Origin: Paramarasmius palmivorus
Taxonomy: Eukaryota > Basidiomycota > Agaricomycetes > Agaricales > Marasmiaceae
NCBI GenBank assembly: GCA_037176845.1
Contig: JAYKXP010000277.1
Coordinates: 1-39,123 of the forward strand
Direction: 5' to 3'
Length of the DNA stretch: 39,123 nt
In this document: positions 21,299-32,274 of the stretch, one piece after another
Numbering within the stretch: position 1 is the first letter of the stretch
Layout: each line of letters opens with the position of its first letter
Notes under the pieces: model-generated
Databases searched by the model: none
Told to the model about the DNA's origin: nothing
Seen by the model: the letters and a program-made list of their open reading frames with translations, nothing else
Position numbers and translations under genes: made by a program

Positions 21299-22180
21299 AT
21301 TGGAATGAACGCTGGATAATCCACTAGGGGCCAATGGAATGATTGAGTGGAGAACCCTTCCCTTGGACGTCATTCCAATGCCTGGCTGGTGGTGTCCGGT
21401 CCCTTGTACTTTACTGTTCATTCCAATGGCGTGTTCCCTATGTGGTATGGCGTGTAGTATGGGCCAGAACACCATTTGAATGAGTGTTCAACTTGAAGTA
21501 CAGGTTCATTCCAATGATGTTCCCTGTGTAGTACGGGCCAAAACCCTGTCGAAGACCATTCAAATGAATGTTCCGGTCACGAGAGTCATTCCAAAGCTCG
21601 GTCGTGTTTGGTCACCTGATTCTGAAGGCTACACCCACAAATTAGGCGTTCGAATGAAGGTTTACCAGTGCAGCCATTGGAATGATCCCTGTATAGCATG
21701 CCACTAGGCTATACCAATTCATTCCAATGATTGTACAGCCGTGTTTCGATACTTGCCTAGATATCAATCCAATGAGTATGTCGCATGAGCAGCCATTGAA
21801 ATGAAGGGGTGCCAAGTCGAACGCTGGCATTAAAAAAATTGACTGGCCCGTATGCCCATCCCTCTACTGGCTACTAGAAGAGTGAGCTAATTGAGACCTC
21901 GTTTTGCAACACACATATGTTAATATCTTACTTTTATCATGATCCAGCATTGGCGATTCGCTGCAACATAATCAGTACAAACTAGCTCGTTTTATCACTC
22001 AGGTCATCGTCCGATTAACGTTGTCATTGGAATGAAGCAAATTTGATCCGTTCGATCCAGGAACGCGGTTACTGGAGTCATTGGAACGATAACAAGTAAA
22101 GAAAAGCCATTGCAATGGGGTAGAGTACTGGGACCTTCGTCCAGTCATTGGAATGTTGGAAGGCAGAAATAATTGGAATG
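21299..22180. repeat. Dense cluster of the ATTGGAATG / CATTCCAAT word
   Basis: Exact copies in either orientation start at 21299, 21371, 21419, 21507, 21675, 21720, 22025, 22146 and 22172. Degenerate copies (for example near 21331, 21472, 21556, 21586, 21766, 21793, 22078 and 22106) fill the gaps. The fuller consensus is about TCATTGGAATGA, an imperfect palindrome, often preceded by G or GT. No gene is supported here. The pattern looks like subterminal transposase-binding repeats or a cluster of regulator sites. Confidence 0.85.
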
Positions 22181-22379
22181 GCATAAAACACAAATACTGT
22201 ATTAGTCACGGTTTAAGCAGAGATCAAGAAATTGTCACAAAACGATGGTAAAAAGCACTGTTTGGTCTCTCCGCAGTGGCTTTCGCCACTTTCATCTATA
22301 ATCATGGCTACTGTATATCCTCTCTGACCCAAAGAAAGCTGCTCTTGTCAGGTCCTGACGCCACGACTTCCCTCTAGTC

Positions 22380-25300
22380 TCAACTGCCGCCTCGACCGCC
22401 TCGACCGCCTCGACCTCGACCTCGACCCCGACCTCGACCCCGACCACCTCGACCACCTCTAGCATTTTCCTCAGTTTCCTCATGACCAACCTCCTCACTT
22501 GGAGCTGTCATACGCTTCTTCTTCGTCGGAGGCTTTCCCGGAGCAGCGGTATTCGGTTGGGATACCAGCTGTGGTACACGCGAAGTAGCCTTGATTTGAC
22601 GACTTCCTCGGCCTAGAGTTATGTCAGCCATTGGTGCGGCGGTCACAGAAGGTGCTCTGGGCCGCTTTTTCTGGGCCTTGCCGTCCGGTTGGTTTTCCTT
22701 TTCGACGTCAACTGGTTGCGAAGTAGGCATTGGAAGTAAATGATGGAGATGTGGAGAGATGTTGGGGTCTTCACGGCCTGCCAACGGAGAACGTTTGGGA
22801 GACGGAGCCCCAGGAATAGTAATTGGGTCTGCCAATGAAGAACATGTGGGAGATGGAGCACTGAGAATAGTCATAGGGACTATCATGGATACTGGAGGAT
22901 TATTTTGAGCGTTAGAAGCTGAAGCTATAGAAGTAATTAGACAAGTTCCCTGTTTCAGGACGATCCAAAACATACCTAGATCAGTTTGAGATGAACTACC
23001 CTTCGCATTGGAATGAAGCTCGGAGCCAATTCCTTCATTCAAATGCTCTCCCTCCTCATTGTTGACAGCGGTCTTCTTCGACTGTTTGGGAACACGAGCG
23101 GCTTTGGGAGCTTTTGCTTTCGCCCGTGATCCTTTCGTTAGAGTCTGTGCTTGAGACTTGTTAGTTTCAGGATCTGGATCTGGAATACTGGGTGTGGTGA
23201 TACAGTTGCCAGCGGAAGGGACTATGGGCGATATCTCGGTCGACGACGTCGAGGCGATTGACGTATCTGATGAGGGTGACGTTTCGGTCGAGGTTGACGT
23301 TACGGTTTTGGTCGAGGTTGACGTTGATGACTCAGCCTGGTCCTCCTCTGCTGCTACTTCTGGCCAACGTTCAACAAAACATCCTTTGGGAACCCATCGT
23401 GGGTTTTCAATCTTCCTGGACTCGATGGCAGCCTTAGCTGCCCCAATTCATCAGGATTCAACCGCCAGGATAGTCAAGCCGACACTCACAGAAAACCACC
23501 TGGGCAAACCCTATGAACAGGTCGTAGTACGCGTTCATTCGCTCTTCGCCGGCATACTGTGAAAGCTCAAGTTGAACTTTTGCATCAGGGACTACCGAAG
23601 AGATTCTACAGATAAAGGTTAGTTGATTCGTTATCCAGTGAAAGTGCTACTCACGTTGTAACATCCAGCTTTCCGTTATCTCGGGGGCCCCAGGCTGTGA
23701 TAGAAATACCGCATCCAAGCTTCATAGCTATGGCATCAGCGATTGGACCCAAACCTTGATCAAACTTATCGAAGGCTCTGAGGGGCAAGAATCAGCTAGA
23801 CATATCATGAAGTCAGCCAACCACTCACTGTGAGTAGGTTTCTGGATCGGCTTTCCAGTCATGGCGATCCAGGTAAGCCTGCATCTGGTTCTCGAATTCC
23901 TTGTTGGCCCTCTCTCTAACTTTCACCTGCACCTCTTCAGACTCCTTTCCGAACTTGACCTTTGAAAATTTGGACATGAGACCCGCGCGCTTGTCTTTGA
24001 TCTGCTTTGGAGTCAAACCCTGCTCTTCCTTGACATCACTCAACGAAGCCTCAAAGTACGGCTTGATGAGGTCTTCGTAGTGATACTTCTGGTAGGCCTG
24101 GATGTTGCTCAACTTGCGGGGAACCTCCTTGGTGAGATCATTGACAGTTTTCAAGACGTCGAACACCACAGGATTGTTGAGAGCTTTAGATTGCCGACGC
24201 CTCCAACGGTTTCGAGCAAAGTTGCCGATTTTCTGGGGAGCATAGTGAGTAAAATCATCTCAAGCACATGATAACCATACTCACATATCGAAGCGTATGT
24301 CTGAAGATTGCTCTCTCTTTCTTCTCCTTCTCTCTCTTCTCCGCTGGGACATCGTTGATAGGGATCGGCTTGTAATCAACACCTGGCTCTGGCGCTTTCT
24401 CAGGTTCCAACTCGAAGCCCCATGTGTCGACAAAGAGTTTCACCATGTACGAGTAATACATACTCACACTTTTACGGAACATCTTTTCCGCCTCCGGGGT
24501 TGTCAGCGTCTTAAACTTGATGCCTTCCCAGATCGTTTTACGCCCACACTTCTTCTTCTCCTTCCCAACATCCTCGCCGTCATCCTCGCCGTCATCTTCA
24601 TCCTCGTCCTCGTCCTCTATCTCCTCACCATCATCATTTTCATTCTCCTCGTTGGCTTCGAGTGCTATATCCTCCGATTTCATCTGGTATTCGCACTCCG
24701 GCACATTATCCTCGAGCACTGGCTTGTCTGCTGACAAAGCCGGTGCAGGCCTTTGATCGACCTCTTCCTCAATCTCGATAGTGACAGAAGGCGCTCGCTG
24801 AGGAGAAGATACCGGCGCCGGACAATTAGAAGGAGTAGCCTGTGGAGCAGCCGAAGCCATGGGAATGTTTTGGTCACCAGGAGAGGCGCTTTCGTTGGAA
24901 TGAGGACGTGTGGTATGATTGGAAGGGGCTAGGTCAGAATCATTGGAATGAGCGATAGCCGATGAAGAAGTTTGGATCGGAAAGCCATTGGAAGGGTGAT
25001 TTTGGTGCACCATGGGTGCTTGGTGAGCGGCCGTATTGGAATGAATGATAGCTGATGGAGAAGATTGGACTGGAAAGCCATTGGAAGGATGATTTTGGTG
25101 CGCCATGGGAACTCGGTGAGTGGCCACTGCATTGGAATGGCAATGAGACTCTGATGACGAAGTGCCGGCAGGGACTGTGGACGTATTGGAATGGGATGCT
25201 ACTGGAATCCGAACGGAGGTGCAGTCCGCCTGTGCTTGGGACATGGGTGAAGTGTCGTGAAGGGCCGACTGGGAGGAGGCGGCAGACGAGACATGGCTCG

Positions 25301-26009
25301 TGTATTCCGGGTTAGAACCTCTCGTGGACTGGTAATACTGGTTCGGGGAGCAGTTCTGTCCCATCGCGTAGCTCAGCGTTGAGTTCTCAAGTCCACCGGA
25401 TGTCACAGTCGGGCCGTGATTCTGCGTAGAACCGTGATCCGTTGCCGGACAATGAAAGGAACGGTTGGGATTGGAGGCGCCGCCTGGTACCTGACCGTAG
25501 CCTGGCACCTGACCGTAGCTCGTCACCTGCGCGTAATTCTGCGACTGAGCATGGTTCTGTGACGCGTTAGGACCGTAGCTCATCGCCTGCGCGTAATTTT
25601 GCGACTGAGCATGGTTCTGTGACGCGTCTAGACCGTAGCTTGTCGCCTGCACACACATCTGAGACTGAGCGTGGTCTTGTGGCGTGTCAAAGTCGATGAG
25701 AGCGATGGCAGAGTTGTCCAGGTCTGTGTAGAGAGCAGGATCCGACCAGTCTATGGATATGGATTGGCTAGCGTTGACGGCGTGTTGGTCATTGGGTGGC
25801 AAGATCGCGTTGTATCCTGGATAATACGCGTTTTGCACCAGAGATGGGTCGGGATGCTGAGAACCACCTCCAAGCGACGTGTCGACGGTCAATTGCATGT
25901 CCGAAGTCGCCATCTGGACGTGTCCGTAAGACGTAGAATGCGGATAAGTTTGCATCGTTGCGTTAACCCTTGCTGGATCAAGATTTGGGTGGTAGTGGTT
26001 GCTGGTCAT
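22380..26009 (-). CDS. Large low-complexity protein with conserved central region, acidic tract and C-terminal RGG tail
   Basis: Six exons (26009-24285, 24232-23829, 23777-23655, 23605-23490, 23437-22976, 22924-22380) sum to 3375 nt, or 1124 residues, in one frame. Residues 1-430 are Q/N/S/H-rich and include 20-residue repeats (SQNHAQSQNYAQ core) and repeated HSN and HPSNGFP words. A Glu/Asp run lies near 485-520. Next comes an uncharacterised conserved region (IWEGIKFKTLTTPEAEKMF, then FGKESEEVQVKVRERANKEF, then GCGISITAWGPR), then a Ser/Thr/Pro and Lys-rich linker. The protein ends in about ten RGG/RGRG units. Proteins with this central region are common, uncharacterised and often transposon-linked in Agaricomycetes. 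RGG tails bind RNA or mediate condensation in other proteins. A nuclear nucleic-acid role is inferred only. ATG 26009 is preferred because the open frame upstream of it lacks an ATG. Confidence 0.8.
24941..25139. repeat. Two 93-96-bp coding repeats, each opened by the ATTGGAATG word
   Basis: The word occurs at 24942, 25035 and 25131 (spacing 93 and 96 nt). Between them the DNA repeats, with CCATTGGAAGG and GGTGATTTTGGTGC (or GATGATTTTGGTGC) at matching places. On the coding strand the word reads HSN or related, and CCATTGGAAGG encodes part of PSNGFP. Confidence 0.75.
25518..25697 (-). repeat. Three tandem 60-bp coding repeats
   Basis: Units at 25518-25577, 25578-25637 and 25638-25697 encode 20-residue repeats. 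The first two are nearly identical; the third is diverged. They contribute to the Q/N-rich N-terminal half of the large protein. Confidence 0.8.
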
Positions 26010-26545
26010 TGGAATTGAGCTGGGAATGGAATGAAGGATAAACAAGGAGGTGAAGTCCAATTTTTTCGATTTTTTTGCTTACTCCCTATGGCTCAGTGCA
26101 CGTTTACTTAACTCCACTAGGCGTTATAGCCACTGTATGTCCCTACGAAGCAATCTCATAACCAAATCAGGCAACCCTGCTCATGTAACGATCTCGCGAT
26201 GTAAGTGACCTGCGACTGTTACCAGATTGCATTATTCATGCACATAGGTTGATCCAAGGTCACTCGACATCCCTGTGTCATGTCGACCTATGTTCATTCC
26301 ACTTGACACAACAAAACGGAGTGGAAGGTGTCCCTTTTTGATGTCCTGCGGTGCTTCTCCCTCGGACTCACTGCCTGACCATTCTCTTGATTCCTGGCCT
26401 TCCAATGCGTTACCAGGGACTTTTTTATTCGGGACAGATAAGGACACGTTGCTGGACTTCGAGAACAGGTATGTACATGTATCAACAGCCAATCTGATTC
26501 AGTCAAATACTGATCACAAGGTCTTTTTTAGCGTCTCCACGTTCC

Positions 26546-27153
26546 TCAACGATCAAGCTGGTTGTCGGTCACTTGTGCAGGTGCTGCTGGTGATGGTGGA
26601 GGGGCTCGAGGTCTGGAGAATGGATCGAGGTTGAGTCCAGCATGGATACGCTAGAAGACATGTATGAATATACCGATTGCATTGAATAAATAAATAGGTA
26701 CTCACTTGACGAAGATACTCCATATAAAACATCGAGAAACGATCATTGGGGTTTGTTGTGATTACCCATCTCTTCGATGGCCAACGTTGAAGCCAATAAT
26801 AAGCGACCTCGGAGAGGAAAGGCATCATACGAACACCGCCTTCACTGTCCATACGACGGTCGTATTCTACCTGAATGTCGGACAGGAAAACACGCTGAGC
26901 TCGGCTAAAACGAGCCAGAGAGTGTTGAATTTGTCGACGTTCCGATTTGGATAATGACCTAGAAGCCGCAGTGAGAGTCTGTACAGCACAACAGGAGACC
27001 AAACATACATCGAGGGCTTGGGAGAGAAGAACTGTGGAAGTCTGTCGGATGCTCCAGACCCTTTAAATACCGCGAGATGGACGCGTGGGCAGTACGACTC
27101 ATAACACCTTCGAAAAGAGAAGTTGGTGCGTCTATTTGACACTTTTGGGACAT
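26546..27153 (-). CDS. Orphan 151-residue protein
   Basis: Four exons (27153-27108, 27060-27009, 26958-26706, 26650-26546) total 456 nt. The first intron (47 nt, acceptor tttaaag) is needed to connect the ATG at 27153 with the downstream frame. The core has a basic helix (SKSERRQIQHSLARFSRAQR), then DIQVEYDRRMDSEGG and an aromatic stretch VAYYWLQRWPSKRW, with a Pro-rich C-terminus. No family is recognised. It starts only 59 bp downstream of the stop of the next upstream gene (27213) and precedes the large RGG protein in the same direction. Confidence 0.6.
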
Positions 27154-27212
27154 TTTACTACGCAAATAATACATGATATCAAAAAAACCACAAGTTTGTA
27201 TCAAGAAAGGAG

Positions 27213-28365
27213 CTAATCATTACGACGAACGAGCTTGAAAGGTTCATCAGCAACAATGGCGACACGAGCAGCCTCTTGCAAGCGAGCTGGCATCCTCGTT
27301 TCAACGTGCACCAGGGCCGCCGTCTTGTCCATATATCGGACGTCGGCATCATCATCAGAGTCATCTGCCGCGGTGTCGTACTCCTGTTCAGTGAAACATT
27401 GGTGCGCATTCATCACCAAAGCCATGTCGCGATGTCCGACAAAGAACCACAGGCGCCCGAGGTGAACTAGAATACGTCGGACTTCCTGAAAGAACGTGTT
27501 AGAGGTAAAGCTTAAGATAGAATCCAGAATATGACTCACATCTCGGCGGCGGAAGGCAAGCCTGCTATCGAGTATTTCATCACCGGTCGAAGGTAGTATC
27601 ACTTCCGGACAAGAACGTTCCAGATAGTCGACCACCTTAAGGACACCAAGGGTGATGTTGCCGTTCCAGAGGTCGGGATAAAAGACGGTCGGATAAACCT
27701 TGGCAATGACAGCGACATGTTGACAGTCGAGGGAGTCGTAGATGACACGTGTTGCGAGTGGAGTAGATCGCTGATAAGTGACTGAGCATGAAAACATTTA
27801 AATCTATGATTGAAGACGAACCTGAAATACTCTCTCCATGGCAAGCTTGAGTCTGCCGTCACGCTGTTGGAGGCGTGCACTAGCACGGGATGGTCTGGCC
27901 AAATGTCGTTGGGCTCGAGATTGACGCGCACGGGCCTGAACCTTGGCTTGTTTTGCTTTAGCAATGCGCTGAAGTCGTACCGGTGTAGTATGTTTGCGCT
28001 AAAAAAAAAAAAAGTCAGCTACGCAATTCAATGAGATAGAAAAGGACCTTGCCTGGAGAAGTGTGCTTTTGTTGGGTGTCTTGGAAGGAGATTTCTTCAA
28101 ACGAGGACTTTTTGAGGGCGAGGTTTTCGTTGGTGGGGCTGCTTGACCCTGCTGATAAGGAGCCAACGGCTGGAAACCCTGCTGATAGTCGGAGATGTAT
28201 TAGATGAACGCCGTCTCGGACGAGGTGGAGAACCATTGCTTACATGGAAGCGGGACCAGAGTGGGGGCTTTCGTGGGCTCTGTACAAAAATGGTCACGAT
28301 CAGATGGCGTCGACGAGTATTGGAATGCGACCAACCTCGATCTTGGTGGTAGCAGTAGAAGACAT
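27213..28365 (-). CDS. Orphan 291-residue protein, basic N-terminus and acidic C-terminal segment
   Basis: Six exons (28365-28336, 28279-28244, 28181-28053, 27998-27822, 27770-27540, 27485-27213) total 876 nt. Every intron is in phase 0, and the third begins with GC (CAG|gcaagg). The first 115 residues are strongly basic with TP/SP repeats (SPSKSPRLKKSPSKTPNKS) and a long Arg/Gln/Ala helix (RQSRAQRHLARPSRASARLQ), suggesting nucleic-acid or chromatin contact. A globular part follows (VYPTVFYPDLWNGN, then VVDYLERSCPEVILP), then a short Asp run (about residue 235) and the terminus RRND. I do not recognise a family. All-phase-0 introns would allow exon skipping without frameshift. Confidence 0.65.
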
Positions 28366-28655
28366 GGCCTGAGGGTTTCGATGAGCAAACATGACCGTAT
28401 AGTAGGGTGAGCATGACCAACCTTGGGGTGGTAGTGACGCAGGGAAGGGGAATGGGATAAAGAGTCAAGTAGGGATTAAAGGTCAAAGGACGTGTTTTTA
28501 ATAGAAAAAATGCTCACTTCCTAAATGGGTCTTATCGCCGTTGAGACACCGAGGCCCGAACACGAGGCTAAGGACCGAAAAAGAAGACGAAAAGGAAGAC
28601 ATTGCGAGCTCAACATTGGGTGAATTGAGATGTGTTGGATATACATTTGGATTAT

Positions 28656-29539
28656 CTATGTCATCCACGACATGCGACGAGTCCTGAAATGCATTGAGAG
28701 CTCGTCGAGACCGCACATAGCATGACAACACATTTCAGTGACCCGAGAGTAAGCCTGAGATACCTCCCGTTCCATAAAGTCGAAGCGGTCATACATCTCT
28801 CCAATTCCAAACTCCTGATGCACTCTAATCTTGTAGTGAGAGAGACGGCCTCGCCAGAACTCCAGTTTAGATCGGTGTTCTTCCAAAATATCGCCAGAGG
28901 TGCCCTCTCGGATCGACACGAGATATCGATTGTACAGCAGGTCACAATAGATGTTCAAGCCGCTCGATTTGAGGTAGATTACTTGGAGTTTGGCTTGTGT
29001 CTTCTCTGCACGTTGAGTCCACTTGTCGATCAGGCTGGAAAGGGAAGCATTGGTCAAGATGTGTATGGGATGTTGAACTGAGTTCGTACAGTTTCTTGAG
29101 CTCCTCAGCACTCTCTTCCTTGCTTTCATTCAACTTCTCGATAGTCGGTTTGCGCTGGGGTTTCTTTTTCCTGGTAGAACGAGACCTGTAGCATAGAGGC
29201 AATGAGTGAAATGGCTGTTGTATCGAAGCAAAGAAACGCACCTTTCTTTGGCCCTTTCCTCCAGCTCATCCAACCTTTTTACATGTTCAGCACGAGCTTG
29301 AGCCTCTTCGAGCCTCCTAGAATGTTGTACTATAAGTATATTGGTGGGATAGGATGTATAGACCAGTGAATCTGACTTTTGTCGTTTGCGTTCAGCAATG
29401 GCTTCCTTATTTCTGGATGATATTAGGCTTTATATGGAGTCTTTTGGATCAGAACTTACTTATGGTAGCTTCTCAAGCTCTTCCGACGGTTGGCTTGAAT
29501 TTTTTCTTGACGTGTATGGTAGAGTCGTTGACGAGCCAT
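28656..29539 (-). CDS. Orphan coiled-coil protein (about 221 residues)
   Basis: Exons are 29539-29460, 29412-29377, 29316-29242, 29185-29090 and 29034-28656. An in-frame 60-nt intron at 29376-29317 is preferred because its removal joins NKEAIAERKRQK to RLEEAQARAEHVKRL as an unbroken charged coiled coil; retaining it gives 241 residues. The basic start (ARQRLYHTRQEKIQANRRKS) is followed by the coiled coil, a Lys-rich linker and a helical C-terminal half with LNIYCDLLYNRYLVSIREG and FDFMEREVSQAYSRV. The stop at 28656 could be bypassed by a further splice into an open frame to about 28498 (DIDNPNVYPTHLN...). No family is recognised. The organisation is reminiscent of DNA-binding or scaffold proteins. 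Confidence 0.55.
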
Positions 29540-29752
29540 GAAGGTATGAAGAAACCATGAACGTCTTTATTGCTAGATTTCGACCCAGATGGCTTGCCCT
29601 ATTACGGCCCCCATATCCCGCATCCCGACGTTAGAAAGAAAAGGTTTCGAATGCTCCGAATCTGGTGGTGATGTTTATTAAGCAAACAGAGCTAGGACAC
29701 GCACGCTATAACAAAAACAATGTTGCCGATTTCTTTCCGACAACCGAGCAAC

Positions 29753-29843
29753 GGGCGTCTACAATGGGCGCTTTTGACTTAGCCCATTTCGCAAAGGGCG
29801 TAGATGCCCACTAGCTCGACTGAATGTCTTCATGCCCTTTGCG
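29753..29843. repeat. Nested inverted repeats
   Basis: The outer pair is GGGCGTCTAC (29753-29762) with GTAGATGCCC (29800-29809), one mismatch. The inner pair is AATGGGC (29763-29769) with GCCCATT (29782-29788), exact. A third exact pair is CGCAAAGGGC (29790-29799) with GCCCTTTGCG (29834-29843), which competes with the outer hairpin. It may be the core of a small element or a structured transcript. Confidence 0.65.
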
Positions 29844-30427
29844 ACCCTCAAAACTGAGCTCCAGTGTTTATCTGAGACCCAAAGAGTCTCTCTGGTGTCT
29901 GAGGATACTATCAAATCTGTTCAATTATGCTAACGCTTCAACATGACAGTACATTGGGACTATCGCTATCCTGTGCAGACATAACTACCTGACAAAGTAT
30001 TTCCGATTCAGGGAAATAGAGTACACAGATATTTTTACATAGATGCAGCCCACAAAAACGACCAAAACATACAATTTACTTATCACGTATGTTCGAAACA
30101 TAGAGGACAACACTTGAGCCATCATGCATGATCCATAAGAAATCGCCATGCGTCCGAATCCGTCTCCGGAGTACTTCGTCCCGAGTCGTTGCGAGGGACA
30201 GAGATACATCCACCCATCCGGATCATTGCTGTGTCCGAGGGGCCACTTAAAGGCCAATACTTGCTAGATGTAGGTCACTCGTTACCTTTCTATGTACTGA
30301 TATCTCCTTATCACCGAAACGAGGTGCTCCGAGTCGCTGGTATGGCCTGATTTTGTGCTGGATATCCAGCAAAATGGCCAATGTGACGTCAATATGCTGA
30401 TTATCGCCAATGGGACGTGGCCGAGGT

Positions 30428-30511
30428 CATTGGAATGAAGAGAAGCACAGGTTGAATCTCTATAATTGTGCAATAACGAGGCATTGGAAGGCATTGGAAG
30501 GCATTGGAATG
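30428..30511. repeat. Second cluster of the dispersed word, with a tandem triplet
   Basis: An exact word lies at 30428-30437. Three adjacent 10-bp units at 30482-30511 read CATTGGAAGG, CATTGGAAGG and CATTGGAATG. A degenerate copy is at about 30801. Confidence 0.8.
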
Positions 30512-31035
30512 AGAAGGTGTTGGGCCCAGACTAATCCTTATCAGCCGTCTCGGAGCTTTGACATGCTCAGAAGAGCACGATCTTCGGGAATTAATCCGAA
30601 GTCGAACACGGGAAATGAAACTCGGACCGAGTATTGCAGAACGCCGACAGAATATCAACATTTTTTGCTGCTTTTACAACAAATAACTACATCCTAGCAA
30701 AGATATTACATCAAAATATATGTGTTCTATTTGAATCTGTAAGCTGAAGATTGAAAACGACACAAAGGCAAGGTGAAGAGCTCGCGAACCGGATCTAAGG
30801 TCATTGGAACCTCGTGCACAGAGACCTAGCAACCAAAGGGCCTTCTGCATCATCGAAGCTACTTTTGATCGGAGTGCACTCTCTTTTCGATCCGTCGTTC
30901 ATTTTTTTTTGGGAACACAGGGGGCAATTGTATTTTTGAACGTTTTATGTAAGTACATGAGGAGCAAACAACAGGATTTCAGATACAAGTCAGATACGAG
31001 AGCAGTACACAGCAATTAGAGGCGTTGGATGGTAT

Positions 31036-31901
31036 CTAGGGGTAAAGCCATCCATTGTTGGGAGCAACAGGAGGATAGTTAGTGCCGACAATGGGACCAA
31101 CAACCCTGACATTGTCCTGACCATGGCGGGCAAGGAACGCAGCACAAGCGCTTTGTTCGTCGTTGAAGTGTTGCCAAGCATTGCCAGACACCCCGTTGGT
31201 CAATTGATGGGCAATCGCACTGTCAGAGAAGCGTTAGCCGAGTTCGAATGTCAAGCAGATATATGAAAGATACTCACAATCCTCGGACCCAACCAATGCG
31301 TGTGCCCACGAAGATAGCATACCACCGACTGTCGGTGGGTGGAAGAACGACGTTGGCTCCACAATGAGGGCAGAGCAAGGAGTGAGCAGCACCACCACCT
31401 CCAGCGACAGCCACACCTCCGCCGGTGCCAGCAGCAGGAGCGCCAGGAATGAATCCGGCGGCAGCAGAGGTAGCACCGCAGGTGCTACCGCTGCCTCCAG
31501 GAATGTTGGCAGGAACATGGTGATTGGCAGGAGGAGGGAAGGGAATGCCAGAGGCATTCGCACCACCACTGGAGGCCTGTTGACTAGAGGCAGGGATCTG
31601 AGAGGCCAACGGCACATGAGCAGCTGAAGGCTGAGTCGAAGGCGGCGCATGAGTAGCGGTTGGCTGAGTTGGAGGCGGCGCATGAGTCGTTCCTGTAGTC
31701 GTGTTAGCCTCTGTACCACCCATGAGTACAATGTAGACGTACCTCCAGTGAGCGAAGAAACGATTGCCTGAATTTGATGGGCAGGCAAACCCAGGCCTGA
31801 AAAAAAAAAAGTCAGCGCTAGCGACGGAGACTTTGGAGATGTTACATACCGGTCAAGGCGATGGTGATTGCGTTGACATCGACAGGAGTTTGGCTGGCCA
31901 T
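31036..31901 (-). CDS. Small protein with viroplasmin / RNase H1 N-terminal-like module
   Basis: Four exons (31901-31850, 31796-31743, 31692-31278, 31219-31036) total 705 nt, or 234 residues. An alternative acceptor gives an exon 3 start at 31710 and adds six residues. After a Thr/Pro/Ala- and Gly-rich linker comes CPHCGANVVLPP, a CxxC pair, and then a module (about residues 168-215): WYAIFVGTRIGWVRG, HQLTNGVSGNAWQHF, ACAAFLARHG. This matches the layout of the small domain shared by RNase H1 N-termini and caulimovirus VI proteins (W-Y-x-V-x-x-G, G-x-x-G, F, A-x-A-F), which binds RNA/DNA hybrid or duplex in RNase H1. No RNase H catalytic domain follows. Stand-alone copies are common in Agaricomycetes. 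The protein's role is unknown; the neighbouring KDZ gene suggests a transposon context. Confidence 0.75.
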
Positions 31902-32274
31902 TGGTTCAAGAAAAAAAAGTGCAGTGAATAGAGCAGGGAGATTGTTGCTGATGGTGGTTCAAGAGCAGGGGATGGTCCCAAATCGGAGAAGAGACTCGAC
32001 TTTTATACCCTTGACGCGTCCATATTGGGAAGGGTCTTCTTTCGGGGTTGTGAGCATGCCTGAACCAGATAACGAGTCACATTTACGAATTTCCCAGTTC
32101 AGATGAAATGAAATTCCACGCGTCCTTTCGTCGAAGACTTGAGGCCTGAGGAAGGTAGGTGACAGTTGAGAAACAAGTTGTTTTGGTCACGTCATCGCTT
32201 TCAAAATGTCTTTCACACGATTTCTTTGTTTTTCGCAGATAAGATAAGATAGATTATTTGGCCAAACAGAGTTT
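31902..32274. other. Short intergenic gap
   Basis: This presumably carries the promoter of the viroplasmin-like gene and the 3' end of the transposase transcript. No specific signal could be identified. Confidence 0.4.

Larger units (their letters stand above)
29540..31035. other. Gap between the coiled-coil gene and the viroplasmin-like gene
   Basis: No complete gene is supported. A minus-strand stretch at 30257-30085 (DGWMYLCPSQRLGTKYSGDG) reads like an exon with a GT donor, but neither family nor partner exons were found. Nested inverted repeats lie at 29753-29843, and copies of the dispersed word at 30428-30511. Confidence 0.45.

Noticed and set aside
24297..24756. Plus-strand frames rich in Leu or Ser opposite the large gene
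   Set aside because: They are antisense shadows of the acidic Glu/Asp tract and conserved region of the minus-strand gene.
31364..31627. Plus-strand Ser/Gly/Arg-rich frame
   Set aside because: It is the antisense of exon 3 of the viroplasmin-like gene, whose splicing and domain are clear.
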